NCBI GenBank assembly: GCA_021613535.1
Contig: CP075492.1
Coordinates: forward strand, 1,240,001 to 1,304,000
Source: Adineta vaga
Taxonomy: Eukaryota > Rotifera
DNA: 64,000 nt
Direction: 5' to 3'
Shown here: one piece after another, positions 1 to 12,234 of the stretch
How the letters are laid out: each line of letters starts with the position of its first letter
Numbering within the stretch: position 1 is the stretch's first letter
The notes under the pieces: model-generated
Databases searched by the model: none
Told to the model about the DNA's origin: nothing
Seen by the model: only the letters and a program-made list of their open reading frames with translations
Position numbers and translations under genes: made by a program

Positions 1-1072
1 CGCAACAAAATATCGAAACATACCCGGATCCTGCATGAAACGACCGGTTCTTGTCGGATACCGGTACCTCACTATAATTTTATACGATATGAATCAATCT
101 TCAAAAAGATATTTGATGTTGAAAATTTTATTTATATATTTTTAAAATCTAAATTGAACCGATCAAAATTAAAAATCATAGATATTTGGAACAAATTGAA
201 TGATAAGTATCTAAGTAGTTAGTAGTTTTGCTTCATCAAGTTCAATTCTCACAACATCGAAACCTTGTTCAAGTGTAAATAAAATTGAGGGTGTGGGTGA
301 GTGTGGATGAGGGGTGGCCCATAGGATATCAGAGTAGATTTCATCTAGATAAAGAAATCCAGATGAAAGATATCACAAGATATATTAGAACGAGGTGTCA
401 TACATCTAATATGACAAAGTATTCATCGAAATTAACAAAGAAACAATGAAAAAGAAATACATAACAACATAATACATGATATCCAACAGATTACTATTTC
501 AAACGAGGGTATATGTTGACGTCTTTCTAGACTACAAATACCGCGTGTATCTCAGCATAAAGTGTCGTTCAACACCAACTATATCTTCGATGAAGTCCTT
601 GAAATCGTCTACCTTACTAACATTATTCCCTGTAAAACCGTTTAAATCTCACATAACCATTTATGTAAGTTCTAAGTTTTTTTCTCTTTTTCCCCTTCTA
701 GATTCCGATGAAGTCAAGTTATAACTTGACAGAAACTAGTCAATAAAATACAAAAACAAATTATATTATTTTTTATTTATATATATTTCGAGAGAGTGTA
801 CGGGAGAAAAACAAGATTATATCTTTAAAAACAAAGAGTAACCAATTACTCTTTGTTTGATATTTCTGATGGATTTTGTTGAATCAAATTGCGCTAAACT
901 ACCATTGATAATTTCTTCTGTTAATTCACATAATGATATAAGAACTTGAAATCGAGCTCGTGCTGTTGCCTAAAACTCTCGGTTCCTTTCACTATAGTAA
1001 TTATATACATAATCAGTCCATTTTTGACCAATGAAATCTGATGAACAAATGCTTCATATGCAATGATTAGCG
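1..1072. other. Non-coding left edge
   Basis: I see no convincing gene here. Open frames are short and have no recognisable composition. The first 75 bases are GC-richer than the rest and carry several CCGGT/ACCGG words, which could be the cut end of a repeat. A G-rich telomere-like run lies at 285-317. Confidence 0.4.
285..317 (+). repeat. Telomere-like G-rich tract, one-sided
   Basis: The tract contains GAGGGTGTGGGTGAGTGTGG, a degenerate run of the TGTGGG unit. No C-rich partner arm follows within 100 bases, so this looks like half of the hairpin motif seen elsewhere in the window. Confidence 0.5.
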
Positions 1073-1113
1073 TGCGGGTGTGGGTACAGAATGAATGTCA
1101 CACCCACACTCTC
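1073..1113. repeat. Telomere-like hairpin, family A
   Basis: The arms GGGTGTGGG and CACACCCAC flank a loop containing ACAGAATGAA. The same loop word occurs in copies at 27471, 38868, 52480 (one base different) and 57926. This copy lies just beyond the 3' end of the broken gene at 1143-2170. Confidence 0.65.
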
Positions 1114-1142
1114 TATTTCAGTTTAACCTACATCACTGGGGC

Positions 1143-2170
1143 TTATTTCAGCAGTGCACTAGAAGCAAATAATTGTACGAAACATGTGGGGATTTCTAAA
1201 GCAGTATTATTGAGTGCATTGATCGCAATTGGTTCTCCGAGGCATAATTCTTCCCGTTGATATAAATCGGCGAAATGATTTGTGGTAAGATATCGGAACT
1301 TTGTGCGCATGTTCAGACTTTTCAGAGAACGCGACCACTCTTCGGGCTGGAACGAAGTCAATTGTTCCTCCATTTCGTACTGAAAGTGCTCGATATCCTT
1401 CCAATAGAGCAGTTTGAATAATACGTCTTCGCCAAAATCACTGGTAAAATGACTCGTGTCTCGTCATGTGATGATATGGACATTGAATTCTCAGAGAATG
1501 GAATATTCCGTTCTTGTGCGATGTAATTAGCTACCGCAGCCACATCATCTTTGTGTAAACCGAACGAACGTACAGCGATAGAATCAGTAAGTGTTGACCA
1601 GTTACGTGGTGGACATGGTTCTCGGGTATAAAACATCACTTGCAGTCCTGCATTTATTAGTGGTGCTATATATTGCTGTAAGAAAGCTTCTTCTGTGAAT
1701 GTTGACGAACGTGAGAGCAGTTCGTGCAGGACGGATTGACAACTGATAAGAACAGTCAATATTTCACCTTGTTCGTGCCAATTGAGCAGGTTGTAATACC
1801 ACTTTTGCTGCAGCATCCATGACATCATCTTCGACGACAACAGCAATACCTTGAGCACGAGCTTCAGCTGCTGCACATGGACTAATTTCCACAAGGATAC
1901 CATACTGAGAAACTAATGCGTCCATTAGTGCAAATAGATCTGAACCATCCGCTCCTCCTATCGACACCACTGCTGTAGAGCTGCGTATGTTTGTTAAATC
2001 GTTGCCGTTGTTAGCTTGAAAATTTGGATGTAAAAACCAACGCTGGTATTCTTCGTCAACGCATTGAAGAACTTCACTGGCTTTTCGAATACCCTTATTC
2101 TTGAATAAAGATTGATAATCTTCGTCGTGTAACAAATCAACATTGGTAATAGAAACAGCACTCGGTCCAT
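1143..2170 (-). pseudogene. Frameshifted gene of unknown function
   Basis: Three minus-strand frames form one plausible protein of about 340 residues. The first covers about 2170-1765 and includes the stretch VVSIGGADGSDLFALMDALV. The second covers about 1740-1460 and includes SFGLHKDDVAAVANYIAQE. The third covers about 1455-1143 and includes FGEDVLFKLLYWKDIEHFQY. Shifts fall near 1765 and 1460. At the first, a 25-nt GT..AG segment would restore frame, but it is far shorter than other introns here, so indels are more likely. I do not recognise the family. The open frame at the 5' end runs directly into a telomere-like tract at 2171 and no clear start codon is visible. Confidence 0.5.
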
Positions 2171-2190
2171 CTTGAGGGTGTGGGTGTGAT
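2171..2190 (+). repeat. Telomere-like tract, one-sided
   Basis: CTTGAGGGTGTGGGTGTG abuts the 5' side of the broken minus-strand gene. With the hairpin at 1073 it brackets that gene. Confidence 0.55.
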
Positions 2191-2599
2191 TGAAGGTAAT
2201 AAGACGATATCTACAGTCTCACGTACAACATCATGTAGGTTCGTTCTAGAGGAAATGAAAAGTCGATATTATATGGTATTTGCACAATGCCATAGTGCGA
2301 TGATTTCATTAGAATTTCAACTAAATTGAAGGTTGAACACTCAAGGGTGAGACAGAGAACTCAATTTTAAGTTAAATCAAAGCATCTAGCTTTATTACAA
2401 TCATTAGCAAACATTGACAATCAAAAATTCAACTTTGTCGCCGTTGCATTTTCCTATTTTTTCCGATTGTAAACTGAGTGATTATAACGGAAACAGGTGG
2501 ATGTAGGTTGCAATGTTTTGATGATTGCCATCCACACCTCTCGCAGTTAAATGATAGTTGTTGACAAGTGTTCGAATGAGAGCAAATCAAAGAATTTAT

Positions 2600-5500
2600 T
2601 TAAACATGATAACGTTGTGGAGCTATTTTAATAAGTTCATCGGATATATTAGCAATTTTCAGGTCAGCTAATGTATTCACGATCGATTGAGAAATTGGAA
2701 AACCCCAGAATTTGAAAAGTGGTACGACATTCTGTTGAACCTGCCGAGAAAAGGTTTCAATCCAATAGTCAATTTTTTCTTGATTATTAAATAGATTCGG
2801 TTTTGTTCTTTCATAATGAAGAAAGACGGATTGATAGCTCTCCCAGCCAAATTCACGCGCTAATTGAGTATAGATACGAAGAGCAATATACGGATCCTCT
2901 TTCCAATGAGTAAAATTTGCTCCGTTTTCAATATATTGACGCGTACTTGATATTGCATCTTTATTCCATTCATGAATTCCTGGTCGAACGCGACATACAG
3001 TATCCAATGCATGTAAAGTGAAGATATTCGCGGTCACTTCTACAGTACCGTCAAATGCTAGAGAATAAACAATTGAAAGAAAGGAATATAAAATAAGTAA
3101 TAAATTCTTTACTCCACCAGCCCCGTTGCAAGTTATGACCAACTTCGTGAAAAATTCCCCACCATCCATTCTTCTTGAGAATATCCGTGTTAAGAATGAA
3201 CAGGTCTGATTTTGAATCAGTTATATCCATATGAGTGACTATTGGGTAACCGGAATCTAAAATAGTCATCGTCCCAATGATTTCAAAACTCGACTATAAT
3301 TGAATATAGTTACGCATGTAACCATGTGAAGGTTGTATATCGGGAACGATTCGTTCTCGACGGGCTGGCTTTGTTCCACGTAGATTATGGCTAGCCAATA
3401 TCACCGAGTCCCAGAATTCAAGTGCATCATCTAATTGAGTGCTTGTCAAATGTAATACACTTTTCGACGGTGATTAAAGACCATATAACGACTAGCAATA
3501 TCTGCCCAAGTTCCTTGAGCATGACGTTGTTGATAGTCCCAATTAGCTGCTCGTTTTGGATCAGTCAGATCATAAGTTGGTGTCAGGATAACGTGATGTA
3601 AAGAAACAGTAATTGAACATCCAGATGCTTCTGGACTTTCAAGAAACAGAAGACCACCATACAGTGAACTCATTTGAATACTATTCGATCTCAATAATTT
3701 ACTTAGAGAAATGCGAGGTGGTCGGCGTAGTTCTTGTAAATTCTGCAGCAGTCGAAAAAAGAGAGTAGAAGATCAGTGTCAAACGGTAAACTTACGGTGA
3801 GATCATCGGTATGACAACCGATTCGAGCTGACCATCCAAAGGCACAAACCTGTTCCGATACGTTGATTTCGATAGAAGTATTAGCAGCGACATAGTATCC
3901 TAAAAGAGATTCGTATTTAGACAAAGTGCACTATGAAAAAGGAAAGCGGTGATATATTGATTCAATTTTTTTATAAACAATAAACCTCAGCAAATACGAA
4001 CTTACCAGTAGAGTGCCATTCACTTGCATTCGATTGAATACGATAAGTAATATTTGTTTCCATACGAGGGGTTTGTTTAAAAACACCAAGAAAACCACTG
4101 ACATCTAAATATAAAACATAATTTCAGTTGAAGACTGTTCATCTGTCGCAGACAACAGCAGTCTTGCAGAAAGAACTTTGTCATGACCTAATACAGCGAT
4201 TATCTCTCTATATTTTTTAGACATTCTATGTTGTATTTCCTATCATTTTAAGAAAGAATTTGACAGAATAGTGTTTCTCTTTTTAAAACTTTGCGGTTTC
4301 TTAAATCTAGTACTCCTACCTAGACGAAATCCGGCAATACCATCAGAATATAAGTTTCCACCGTTACCAATACTTGATTTGAGGAAACACTTGTGATTTA
4401 CTCGATTCCAAGTGAAGGCATTACATCTGCTATCGTTACAGCATTTAGCATAACACTCTACATAAGTTGTTTCTGTTACTGGTGTATCAATATCTTTTCC
4501 CGAATAGTCCCAATCTTCTTTTATGATGAAGTCAGGACACATATCTAAATAGGATCAAACAAAAACAATAACTTAGATTCTTAATGGGATGTAGTCAACT
4601 ATGAATACTTCAAAGTAATATATGGGTGAATGCGTTACCTAGGGATTGTCTGAACAGGACTAGTCTCCAACGCTGAGTTGCTGAATCATTATTCGACCAA
4701 ATTTGAACATTAGTTTCATCGGATGTTGCACTACCTTTGGTATCTAGTACTTTACCAGAGATTGCATGGATCAACTTATATACTCCATGCCCAAGTGATT
4801 TAAGATGCCACTTTTGTGCATTTGATTTATTGTCTGTCCAGATTTGAACATTGGTACCATCCGAAGTGTGGCTTTCAAACACATCCAGTGCTTTTTTACT
4901 GAATGGATCAATCAGCATGACGGTATCGTCTTCATTCGCATTGATGACCCAAAGTTGATTTTTGCCTTTGTGGTTTCTAAATATCTGAACATTAGCGCCA
5001 TTATGTGTCGCTTCATCATAAATATCCAAACACTTGTTCGAGGCAGCATGAATTAATTGATAGGTGTCACCAAAGAGAATATCATCATCGCCTATATAAA
5101 GAAGTTCTATTTTAATAACAATAATATAATCAAATGAAAACGTCATTAATCTATCTCATTATATCATGAATATGTCTATAAAAGTTAATTCGTGCAAAAC
5201 ATTACTATATTTCTGTTCTGATGTCGCAGAATTTTATTTTTTTTATTAATTAAAAAAGAGATTTTCGCTGAAATTTTGAAGAACAAACTCAGTACCTTTA
5301 GAATTGATATGAAATTTTTGTACTCGATGATTTCCCAGATTGGCAACATAGATATTACCGTGTCGGTCAAACGACAAACCGATAGGTGCATGAAGTTGGT
5401 TTGATCGATCTCCTCCACCATTTCCACCAACAACGATATTTCCCTCTTTGGCTCCTTTCATCCAACGCATGATTCGATTATTTCCATTGTCAGCCACATA

Positions 5501-6645
5501 AACAGTACCCGATTGATCGACAACGACTCCTTCAACCCATGACAATTGTGCAAGTCCATTTCCTCCTCCCTGACCACCAGCTACGACAATGCCTTCTTTG
5601 GCATCTTTCATCCATTTCATCACACGATTATTTCCCGAATCAGACACATATACTGAATGATCTCCATCGACGAATACGTATCTCGGAGAAGAGAGTTGAT
5701 CAAGATGATTTCCTTTTCCATTTCCACCTGCAACGACTGTTCCTTGAGATTCTCCGCTTTCATATCGTCGTACTTCAGCGTTTACATCATCAGTGACATA
5801 GAGAAATCCACTATCGTCCATTGTCAAACCCCAACAATTAATATTCGAGATGATTACTTCTCCATTTGTTCCGTTGCGACGAGGCCATCGAACAATTCTT
5901 GTATTACTTCTATCGCAAATGATAAGACTATCTTTCTCCTTGTCGACAATCACATCTCTTGGATTAGACAACTGATGGTATCCACTTCCGTGTCCATTTC
6001 CACCAGCAACTACTTGTCCAGTAGTCGTACCGAGTTTCCATTCCGTAATACGATGATTCGACCATTCAGCAACATAGATAGCTCCATCACCATCATCATC
6101 AACATAAATACCTAATGGTTGATTAAGTTGATGGTTTCCATTCCCTGCTCCATTTCCTCCCGCCACAATGATACCATTTTGTTTCCATTTAGTATTAAGA
6201 TTAATGGCAATCGAATTTCCACGTAATGGAATGGCTGAAATAGAGAATCGAATGAAGAAGATCAAAAGATGATGAGAGTATAGACGTATGTCAAGTAAAA
6301 ACAATTATTTAATTCATATTTCTCTTTGCACTTGATTTTTCTGTATATTTTCTAAGTACAGAAATATATTCTTTTTCCCTTTGAGTGTTACTTACTTTTA
6401 TTACCAACGGGAATATTTTCTTCTAAAATAGTAATTCTTTTCTGTAGATCCCTGTATTTTCGATCGTTTTCAGATAATCTATTATTGAGACTTGCAATAG
6501 TCACTGTCAGATTCTGTACTTTATCTTCAAGTGTCTTGTGATTTTGACAGCATTTATCAGTGGCATCGTCGGAGAATGTTGATGTTGACGATTCTCCAGA
6601 CCAAATGAGAATCAATAAACCGAACTGCACCAAAGTCGAAAACAT
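2600..6645 (-). CDS. Secreted NHL / ricin-lectin / PAN / M60-like peptidase chimera
   Basis: Nine exons join in frame on the minus strand: 6396-6645, 5296-6234, 4639-5091, 4320-4544, 4006-4104, 3796-3899, 3314-3742, 3113-3256 and 2600-3057. Exon 1 encodes a signal peptide and a short coiled coil. Exon 2 encodes about six NHL repeats, seen as recurring IVVAGGNG and YVADNGNNRIMRW-like units. Exon 3 is a ricin-type beta-trefoil with three QxW-type repeats. Exon 4 is a PAN/apple domain with a CYAKCCNDSRCNAFTW core. The remaining exons form an M60-like (TCAF-type) domain: IGCHTDDL, GYMHSGYP, the zinc motif GIFHEVGHN and a downstream GTVEVTANIF that could supply the glutamate ligand. M60-like peptidases act on glycoproteins and mucins, so lectin plus peptidase suggests glycan-targeted extracellular proteolysis (inference). 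One frameshift, equal to a 1-nt deletion, lies near 3460 between HRR and SVLHLT. It is either a sequence error or an inactivating lesion. All other joins keep phase. Confidence 0.8.
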
Positions 6646-7098
6646 TTATTCTAAACGATTCGTTAAAATTGGGTTAAGCATTTTTTTTGTTTAAATAGAA
6701 GATAAGTGAGAAAAATACAAATATTCCCATTAATCTCATATTTTATTTCAAAATAGATAAGAACTCCGAATATGGAATGGGATCAACTGCGTGCAATGAA
6801 TAATGATAAGTTGAAATGTTTTGACAAAAAAGATCCCATCAGATAGAATGACGAATGAGAGATAAATATTTGGGAGTTTATCCCATCGTATTCGTTCTAT
6901 GAAGCGAACAAACATTCATATGACAATTTTTTATGATGAAACATTTGCACTAATTTAAATATTCTTCGAAAATAATCTATACCTCTCTTGTATTTATTGA
7001 TTAATCTACAGATTTTTCGTGATTTCTCATCAAATCATCTTTAAAAAAAACCGGTAACCATAGGGTTAAGTGTGATAAAAGAAAAGTAAACAACTGCA
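6646..7098. other. Intergenic spacer
   Basis: This AT-rich spacer lies between two minus-strand genes. It should contain the promoter of the NHL-M60 gene. No feature stands out. Confidence 0.4.
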
Positions 7099-8709
7099 TT
7101 ATTGCGCAGTCTTTTTAAGAATTTCTTCCTCGTTACTCGTTCCGATTTCTCGAACACAACGTTCGCATCTACAGACAAATCCATAAGTTATTTGAAAAAG
7201 TTGTTGACGTTCGATGAACGGACGATCAGGATCAATATAGCTGATAAAAACTTGCTGATTTTTTTCAATTCCTTCTTTTCGAGCAACAATCACTTGATGA
7301 GCATTCCTGCTCGTAATATAAATAACATTAGAAACACATGAATGATTGAAGAAACTACTGAAAGGAAATAGTTTTCCATTTGCTGGCTTCATTGGAGCTT
7401 TATATTCTCCAAAGACGTTAGGTAATAATTTGTTTCGAAGCGTATAATAGATCCAAAAATCGAACTTATCTATATCACGATATGGACACAAACCCAATAT
7501 TTTGAGCAAGTCTAAGTACATGAAATATGATTGATAAATATCCCATGGTACCACTTCTTTCACACCTTTTGCAAGATATTTTACAGCATTTATTTCAAGA
7601 GGATGTTGTTTGTTTTGAACGGCAATTGCCAATAATCGTAATACAAACAAATGAATTAAACTGCTACATGAAATTCCTCTAGCAACAAACTCTACGATAT
7701 GAGAAATATCACGACCACAAAGAGTTTTATGGTAAGTTTCCATCGCAGATTGAAGACAATCGACACTACAAAAGCGTTCTCCACATTCTCTGCATGTCGT
7801 CTTGTGTATTTCATTTGACTTGTTTGTCGAAGTTGATAAAATACTGTTGCAATAATTGCATTTAGGACCATATAATCCATTGTTTACAAAAATTCCCGTC
7901 TCGTCTAGAATTCGTTCTTTTGATTTGATTGTCTTCCGTGCTATAATACCCAATTGAGGTCTACCCGTTTTAGAAATTGATGCAGAAGATACAAGTTCGG
8001 AATTATAAAGTGCTGGATTGTCAGGCCTAAAAAAATTTAAGTGATTGTTTTGAAAGTACAAGAAAACTTACATTTGAACTATCATCAATTTCGGTGCAAA
8101 TGATTCCAATGCGTTATTCAATTTCTTCATTTCGGTTTCTATATCATTTGCTGAATTGAAGGGTTCAAAATCATCCCATGGATATGTCACTATACGCATG
8201 GTACCTAAGTTCGAAATGGTATCAATTGAAACTCCCGACGGAATATTTGTCTTATTTAATGTATTGACTTTCTGATTTATCTTGTCATGGAAAATAGCTT
8301 GTTTTTTTAGTACCGTTTTATGCACTTCATTGGAAAGTAAATGAGAATTGGCTAATAGTCGATTAATATACTGTAATGCCATTTGAAACGTGTTCAAGGC
8401 TTCAGTAGCAAGAAGACAGGTATATAATACATCAAGTTTTAGAAACACGCAATCATTCCGATCTTCTCGAGATAATGTTTTCTTTGCAAGTTTATCATCT
8501 AAAATTTGAAGTCCACGAGCTGCATCAGTAAATGCTAATTCTGGATATCCAAGCTTTAAATGAGTGTTTGATCGATGATTCCATATTCGAGCATCAAATG
8601 GATCTAAAGTAAGTGCTTGAGTATACAACGCACGTGCTGCAAGATATTCCTCATTATCAAATAATTGCCGAGCACTATCAATCAGCTTTTCAACATCTTG
8701 CGACGCCAT
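7099..8709 (-). CDS. TPR-MYND-SET protein (SMYD4-like)
   Basis: Two exons, 8072-8709 and 7099-8026, are split by a 45-nt intron and encode 521 residues. The N-terminal third is a TPR-like helical repeat region (ARQLFDNEEYLAARALYTQA). Residues about 260-305 form a MYND zinc finger with pairs CNYC, CREC and CSVDC and a final HKTLC. The SET signatures follow: NHSC near residue 430, then FISYIDP, then a cysteine-rich post-SET tail FVCRCERC. The order TPR, MYND inside a split SET, and post-SET matches the SMYD family, closest to SMYD4 because of the N-terminal TPRs. Members methylate lysines on histones or other proteins; the substrate here cannot be read from sequence. The start is the ATG at 8709, followed by a well-formed helical region. 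No lesion was seen. Confidence 0.82.
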
Positions 8710-9921
8710 GTCAAGATTATTCTTATGTTCTTTGACGACAATCTAAACTTTGAATTGAAAATTTAAAGTATGAAAATATCTATCTGTTTAAAAAAAATTA
8801 ATACTGTCACATTAAAAGTATATCTCTAACTAACTAATGAAAATTTTCAAATGTATCATTCTCCAACAATGCACGTATATTTTAAATACAGTCTGTGTTT
8901 GAAAGAATTGAATAATAAATCAAATAAACATACAGAGTACAAAAGCAGAAAAGGACAAAACTTTTGCTGCGCGTTTCGTTAACAAACTGAATGCAGAAAA
9001 AATATTGAAAAACACCAAGACTGAGTGCTGGATGTTTTCTTCTTCATCTCACCATGTTTACCTAACACTTATATGCTGTATTGCCGAAAAGAAGAAAAGA
9101 AAAACACAGCTGTAGCAAAGAGGTGTCTTTGTTTTCTTTTAAGTTAAAATATTTTATTTCATGATTTCTTCAGAGAGAGAGAGTAAAGTACATAATTTCA
9201 GAACCGTCAAGATAGAAGAGCGATGGAGATTAGTTTAGTGCGTGGGCTACATGAATTCTGTTGGAGACATAATATTTAGATAATTATATGTAAATTAACA
9301 TGAGGCAATAGGTAGTGACTATTGGTTTCTTTCGGCTACTGGCAAAGCTTCTCATACAAGAGAGAATGTTTTATGTCGAAGGGCGTTTTAGGTATATCTT
9401 TCGAAACAAGAGTTTTGTTTATAACTCTAATCTTAGGGATGAGAATGAAGGTGCCACTAATTGAACCCTTCGTCACATCCTCAACAAAATTTCTTCATTC
9501 AAATTATCTAATAGAGAAAATACATGTGGTCAAATAAAATTGTTTTTTTTCTCAATTTTCATTAAATGAATTTCCTAATTTACGACGATTATCAATAAAA
9601 AATTTAGATCAATGGTCATATTTTACTGAACAAATCTTAAATAAATAAACACATTTAACAACAAAATGATTTTCAGGATGAAGATTATTTTCCATTAATA
9701 GAAAATTTATAATCTTATTTTCATATCCACATTATTAGAAAGTAAATTAAAAACAACAATATATTTAATTTTAAATCCAAAATGTAAAATTTAATCAAAT
9801 AAAAATAAATTTTCCAAATATTCAATTATTATAACATTTGATGAACCATTATCATTTTCTTCTCAATTAGAAAATCATATTTCTGCAATGAATTATATAA
9901 AACAACTTAAAACAATTATTA
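8710..9921. other. Intergenic, AT-rich, with gene debris at the right
   Basis: No gene was found in 8710-9560. A GA-rich microsatellite lies near 9174. From about 9560 the bases have protein-like codon bias broken by stops, for example LPNLRRLSIKNLDQWSYF, and lead into the relic at 9922. Confidence 0.45.
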
Positions 9922-10164
9922 AATAACGATGAATTATCTGATTATTTTAATGTCAAAATTAAAGAATTAATTATAAAAGGAAATGTATTTTCGGATTATT
10001 TATTAATGAACTTATCAAATTTATCTGTTCATTGTATAAATATTTTTAATCAAGATATTCAATTTTGGATTGAAGAAAATCTTCAAGAATTTAATGGAAC
10101 ATTTTTATTAAATAAATATGATAATACTTCACATTTTTGGATGGATAGATATATTAACAAGTAA
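9560..10164 (+). pseudogene. Decayed gene relic, possibly F-box/LRR type
   Basis: Plus-strand fragments are interrupted by stops and shifts. The longest open piece, 9922-10164, encodes about 80 residues with the centre VHCINIFNQDIQFWIEENLQ and ends in TAA. An upstream piece reads LPNLRRLSIKNLDQW. The pattern of short leucine-rich strands followed by an acidic tail recalls the large F-box-like families of bdelloids, but the match is weak and rests on appearance only. Confidence 0.4.
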
Positions 10165-10729
10165 AGGTCACGTGCCGACCCACTTTTAGCTCTCGACTAT
10201 GTGGAGGACCGGTATTTTTAGTTTGTCCCAAGAGTGCTACGATTTGATCTGGCTACTTAATATACGAGAAAACAACTCACATTTTATTATTGAAACATGT
10301 ATTAACCTTCGTAAGCTAAATATTAACTTTTCTTTATCGTGAAATCAATTTCATCCAACACCCAACTCTATACCCCCGCACCCACAATTTCACTCAACAT
10401 TCTGGTTGATATTGCGTCACGATGATTTCTGACTATAACGTTCACTGATGTTTTTTTCACCTTTGACCTTGACACAAACAAACTATTTTTTTTCTCATAT
10501 GACCTTCCTTACAGTCGAGGAAATAAGACATAGGAGACAATCTGTATATTTTCTCTATCTATAATAATAATTATTTATTTGATTTTGAAGAATCAAAAAA
10601 GAATATATTTAATGATTTGAGAGTATGGATGAGATTTGTTCTTACTGTATCTTCACCTACAATCTCAATTCTATTCATTAATTTTCATTAAAATAAAAAG
10701 TAAAATTTGAAAAAATTAAAAAAATAATT

Positions 10730-12234
10730 TTATAGTTTTTCAGTTTCAGTATGAATAAATCCATTGTTATATTGTTTTAAAGATTGATGATTTCTATTAT
10801 TTGCCATTTCAAGTACTAATGCTCGATATTTGTCATCTTTTCGTTGCATTTGTTTACGATATTTATATGGAACAGAAAAGAACCAAATGATAATAATAAT
10901 ATGTAAAACAATAAAAATACTAATTAAAAAATAAAAAGCTCCATGATCTAAATATGCAAGTGACATATCACCTGTAACACGATAATCTAATGTACGTTTC
11001 CATGCAAGTAAACTAATAATTCCATGCCAAAAAGCATGAAGAACAAGATTACATATACATAATATTGCATATTTATCTAATGATGTTAAATAAGAAATAG
11101 TTGGCTTAAAAGAAAGAAAATATTTATTGATGAAATAGTTTTGATAAAGAAATTTACAAGTGATCGATTAACTGTCCATCGAAATGTAACTGATGTTAAA
11201 AGAAGTGTACATGAAACTTGAAGTCGATTAATTGCTACTCTAAAAAAGAGAAAATAATTTTCAGTTTTCTTTACAAAATCAAATCATTTAATTTACTGCA
11301 TTGGCATTCCAAATGTACAAAAAGATATAGAAGTGATTAATAAAATAAGAAAATATCCATTCCAATAGAAATATTCCGATCGACGTGCTATATGAAAAAA
11401 GATAAATCATATGATTTAATAAAAAGAATAAGATAACAATACCAGCATGACATGTAACAGTTAAAACTGAACGTTTTGGTTCTTCTTTATTTAATTGATA
11501 TTTGATATCTTGTTCATCATCATCATTATTATTATTATCGGTAAGAAAAAGAAAATCTTTAATAAATCTTTGTTCAGAATCTACATGTTCATATAAAAAC
11601 CATTCTTGTTGATCAACAAATGCTTCACGATTAACTCCACTTAAATTATATGGATCAGTATAAAATAAAACTTTATCATGATATAATGTTGAAGTAATTG
11701 ATATTGATAAATCTTGAATATCACTTGGAAAATGTTGTAATTCTAATTTTTCCCAAAATAAACCTTTAATAATACGATGTTCACAAATATATATTTGATT
11801 ATCATAAAGATTTCTTTTTGCACTATATTTTATTTGTTCTTTTAAATCACCTAAACTATTTTCAATAGAAATTTGTGGATGCCAATGAAATTCAGAATAG
11901 TTTTCAAGTACAATCGATTTTCCATTTAATAAACGATTTTGATCATCAATTGAAATAAAAGACAATAATTCATTCAATGAAATTATCCAACGTGATTCAA
12001 TTGATGCATGAGCTTGATATTTTTCATTTAATGTATCAATTTCACCTTATATACATAAAGTTTAAAAACAATAAGTCTATGAAAGATATTTTGTACAATT
12101 AAATTACCTATTCGAAGAAAAACAAGACGAATATAAACAGGAATAGCTTTATCTGTTTGTATTGATGATGATGAATCTATGTTAATACTTGTTTCTTGAA
12201 CAACTAGAATAAATATAAATAATATTCTTCTCAT
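10730..12234 (-). CDS. Pentameric ligand-gated ion channel subunit, Cys-loop absent
   Basis: Five exons, 12108-12234, 11443-12045, 11297-11387, 11158-11239 and 10730-11104, join to 425 residues with introns of 53-62 nt. Exon 1 is a signal peptide plus the first strand. Exon 2 carries the ligand-binding domain with EIDTLNEKYQAHASIESRWI and the loop core FPSDIQDLSI. Exon 3 is TM1 (YWNGYFLILLITSISFCTF). Exon 4 is the TM2 region (RLQVSCTLLLTSVTFRW). Exon 5 has TM3 (YLTSLDKYAILCICNL), a cytoplasmic loop and TM4. The fold is clear from FPxDxQ and the TM1-TM2 pattern. The second loop cysteine expected after FPFDxQ is replaced by DLS, so the protein resembles prokaryotic-type or invertebrate Cys-less members. 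Ligand and ion selectivity are unknown. The short run of Asn/Asp codons in exon 2 is a local trinucleotide expansion. Confidence 0.82.

Noticed and set aside
1740-1770. A 25-nt GT..AG intron that would restore frame in the unknown gene
   Set aside because: All other introns here are at least 45 nt, and a second shift in the same gene has no splice explanation.
5539-6115. Plus-strand frames opposite the NHL exon
   Set aside because: They are shadows of the NHL repeats on the minus strand.
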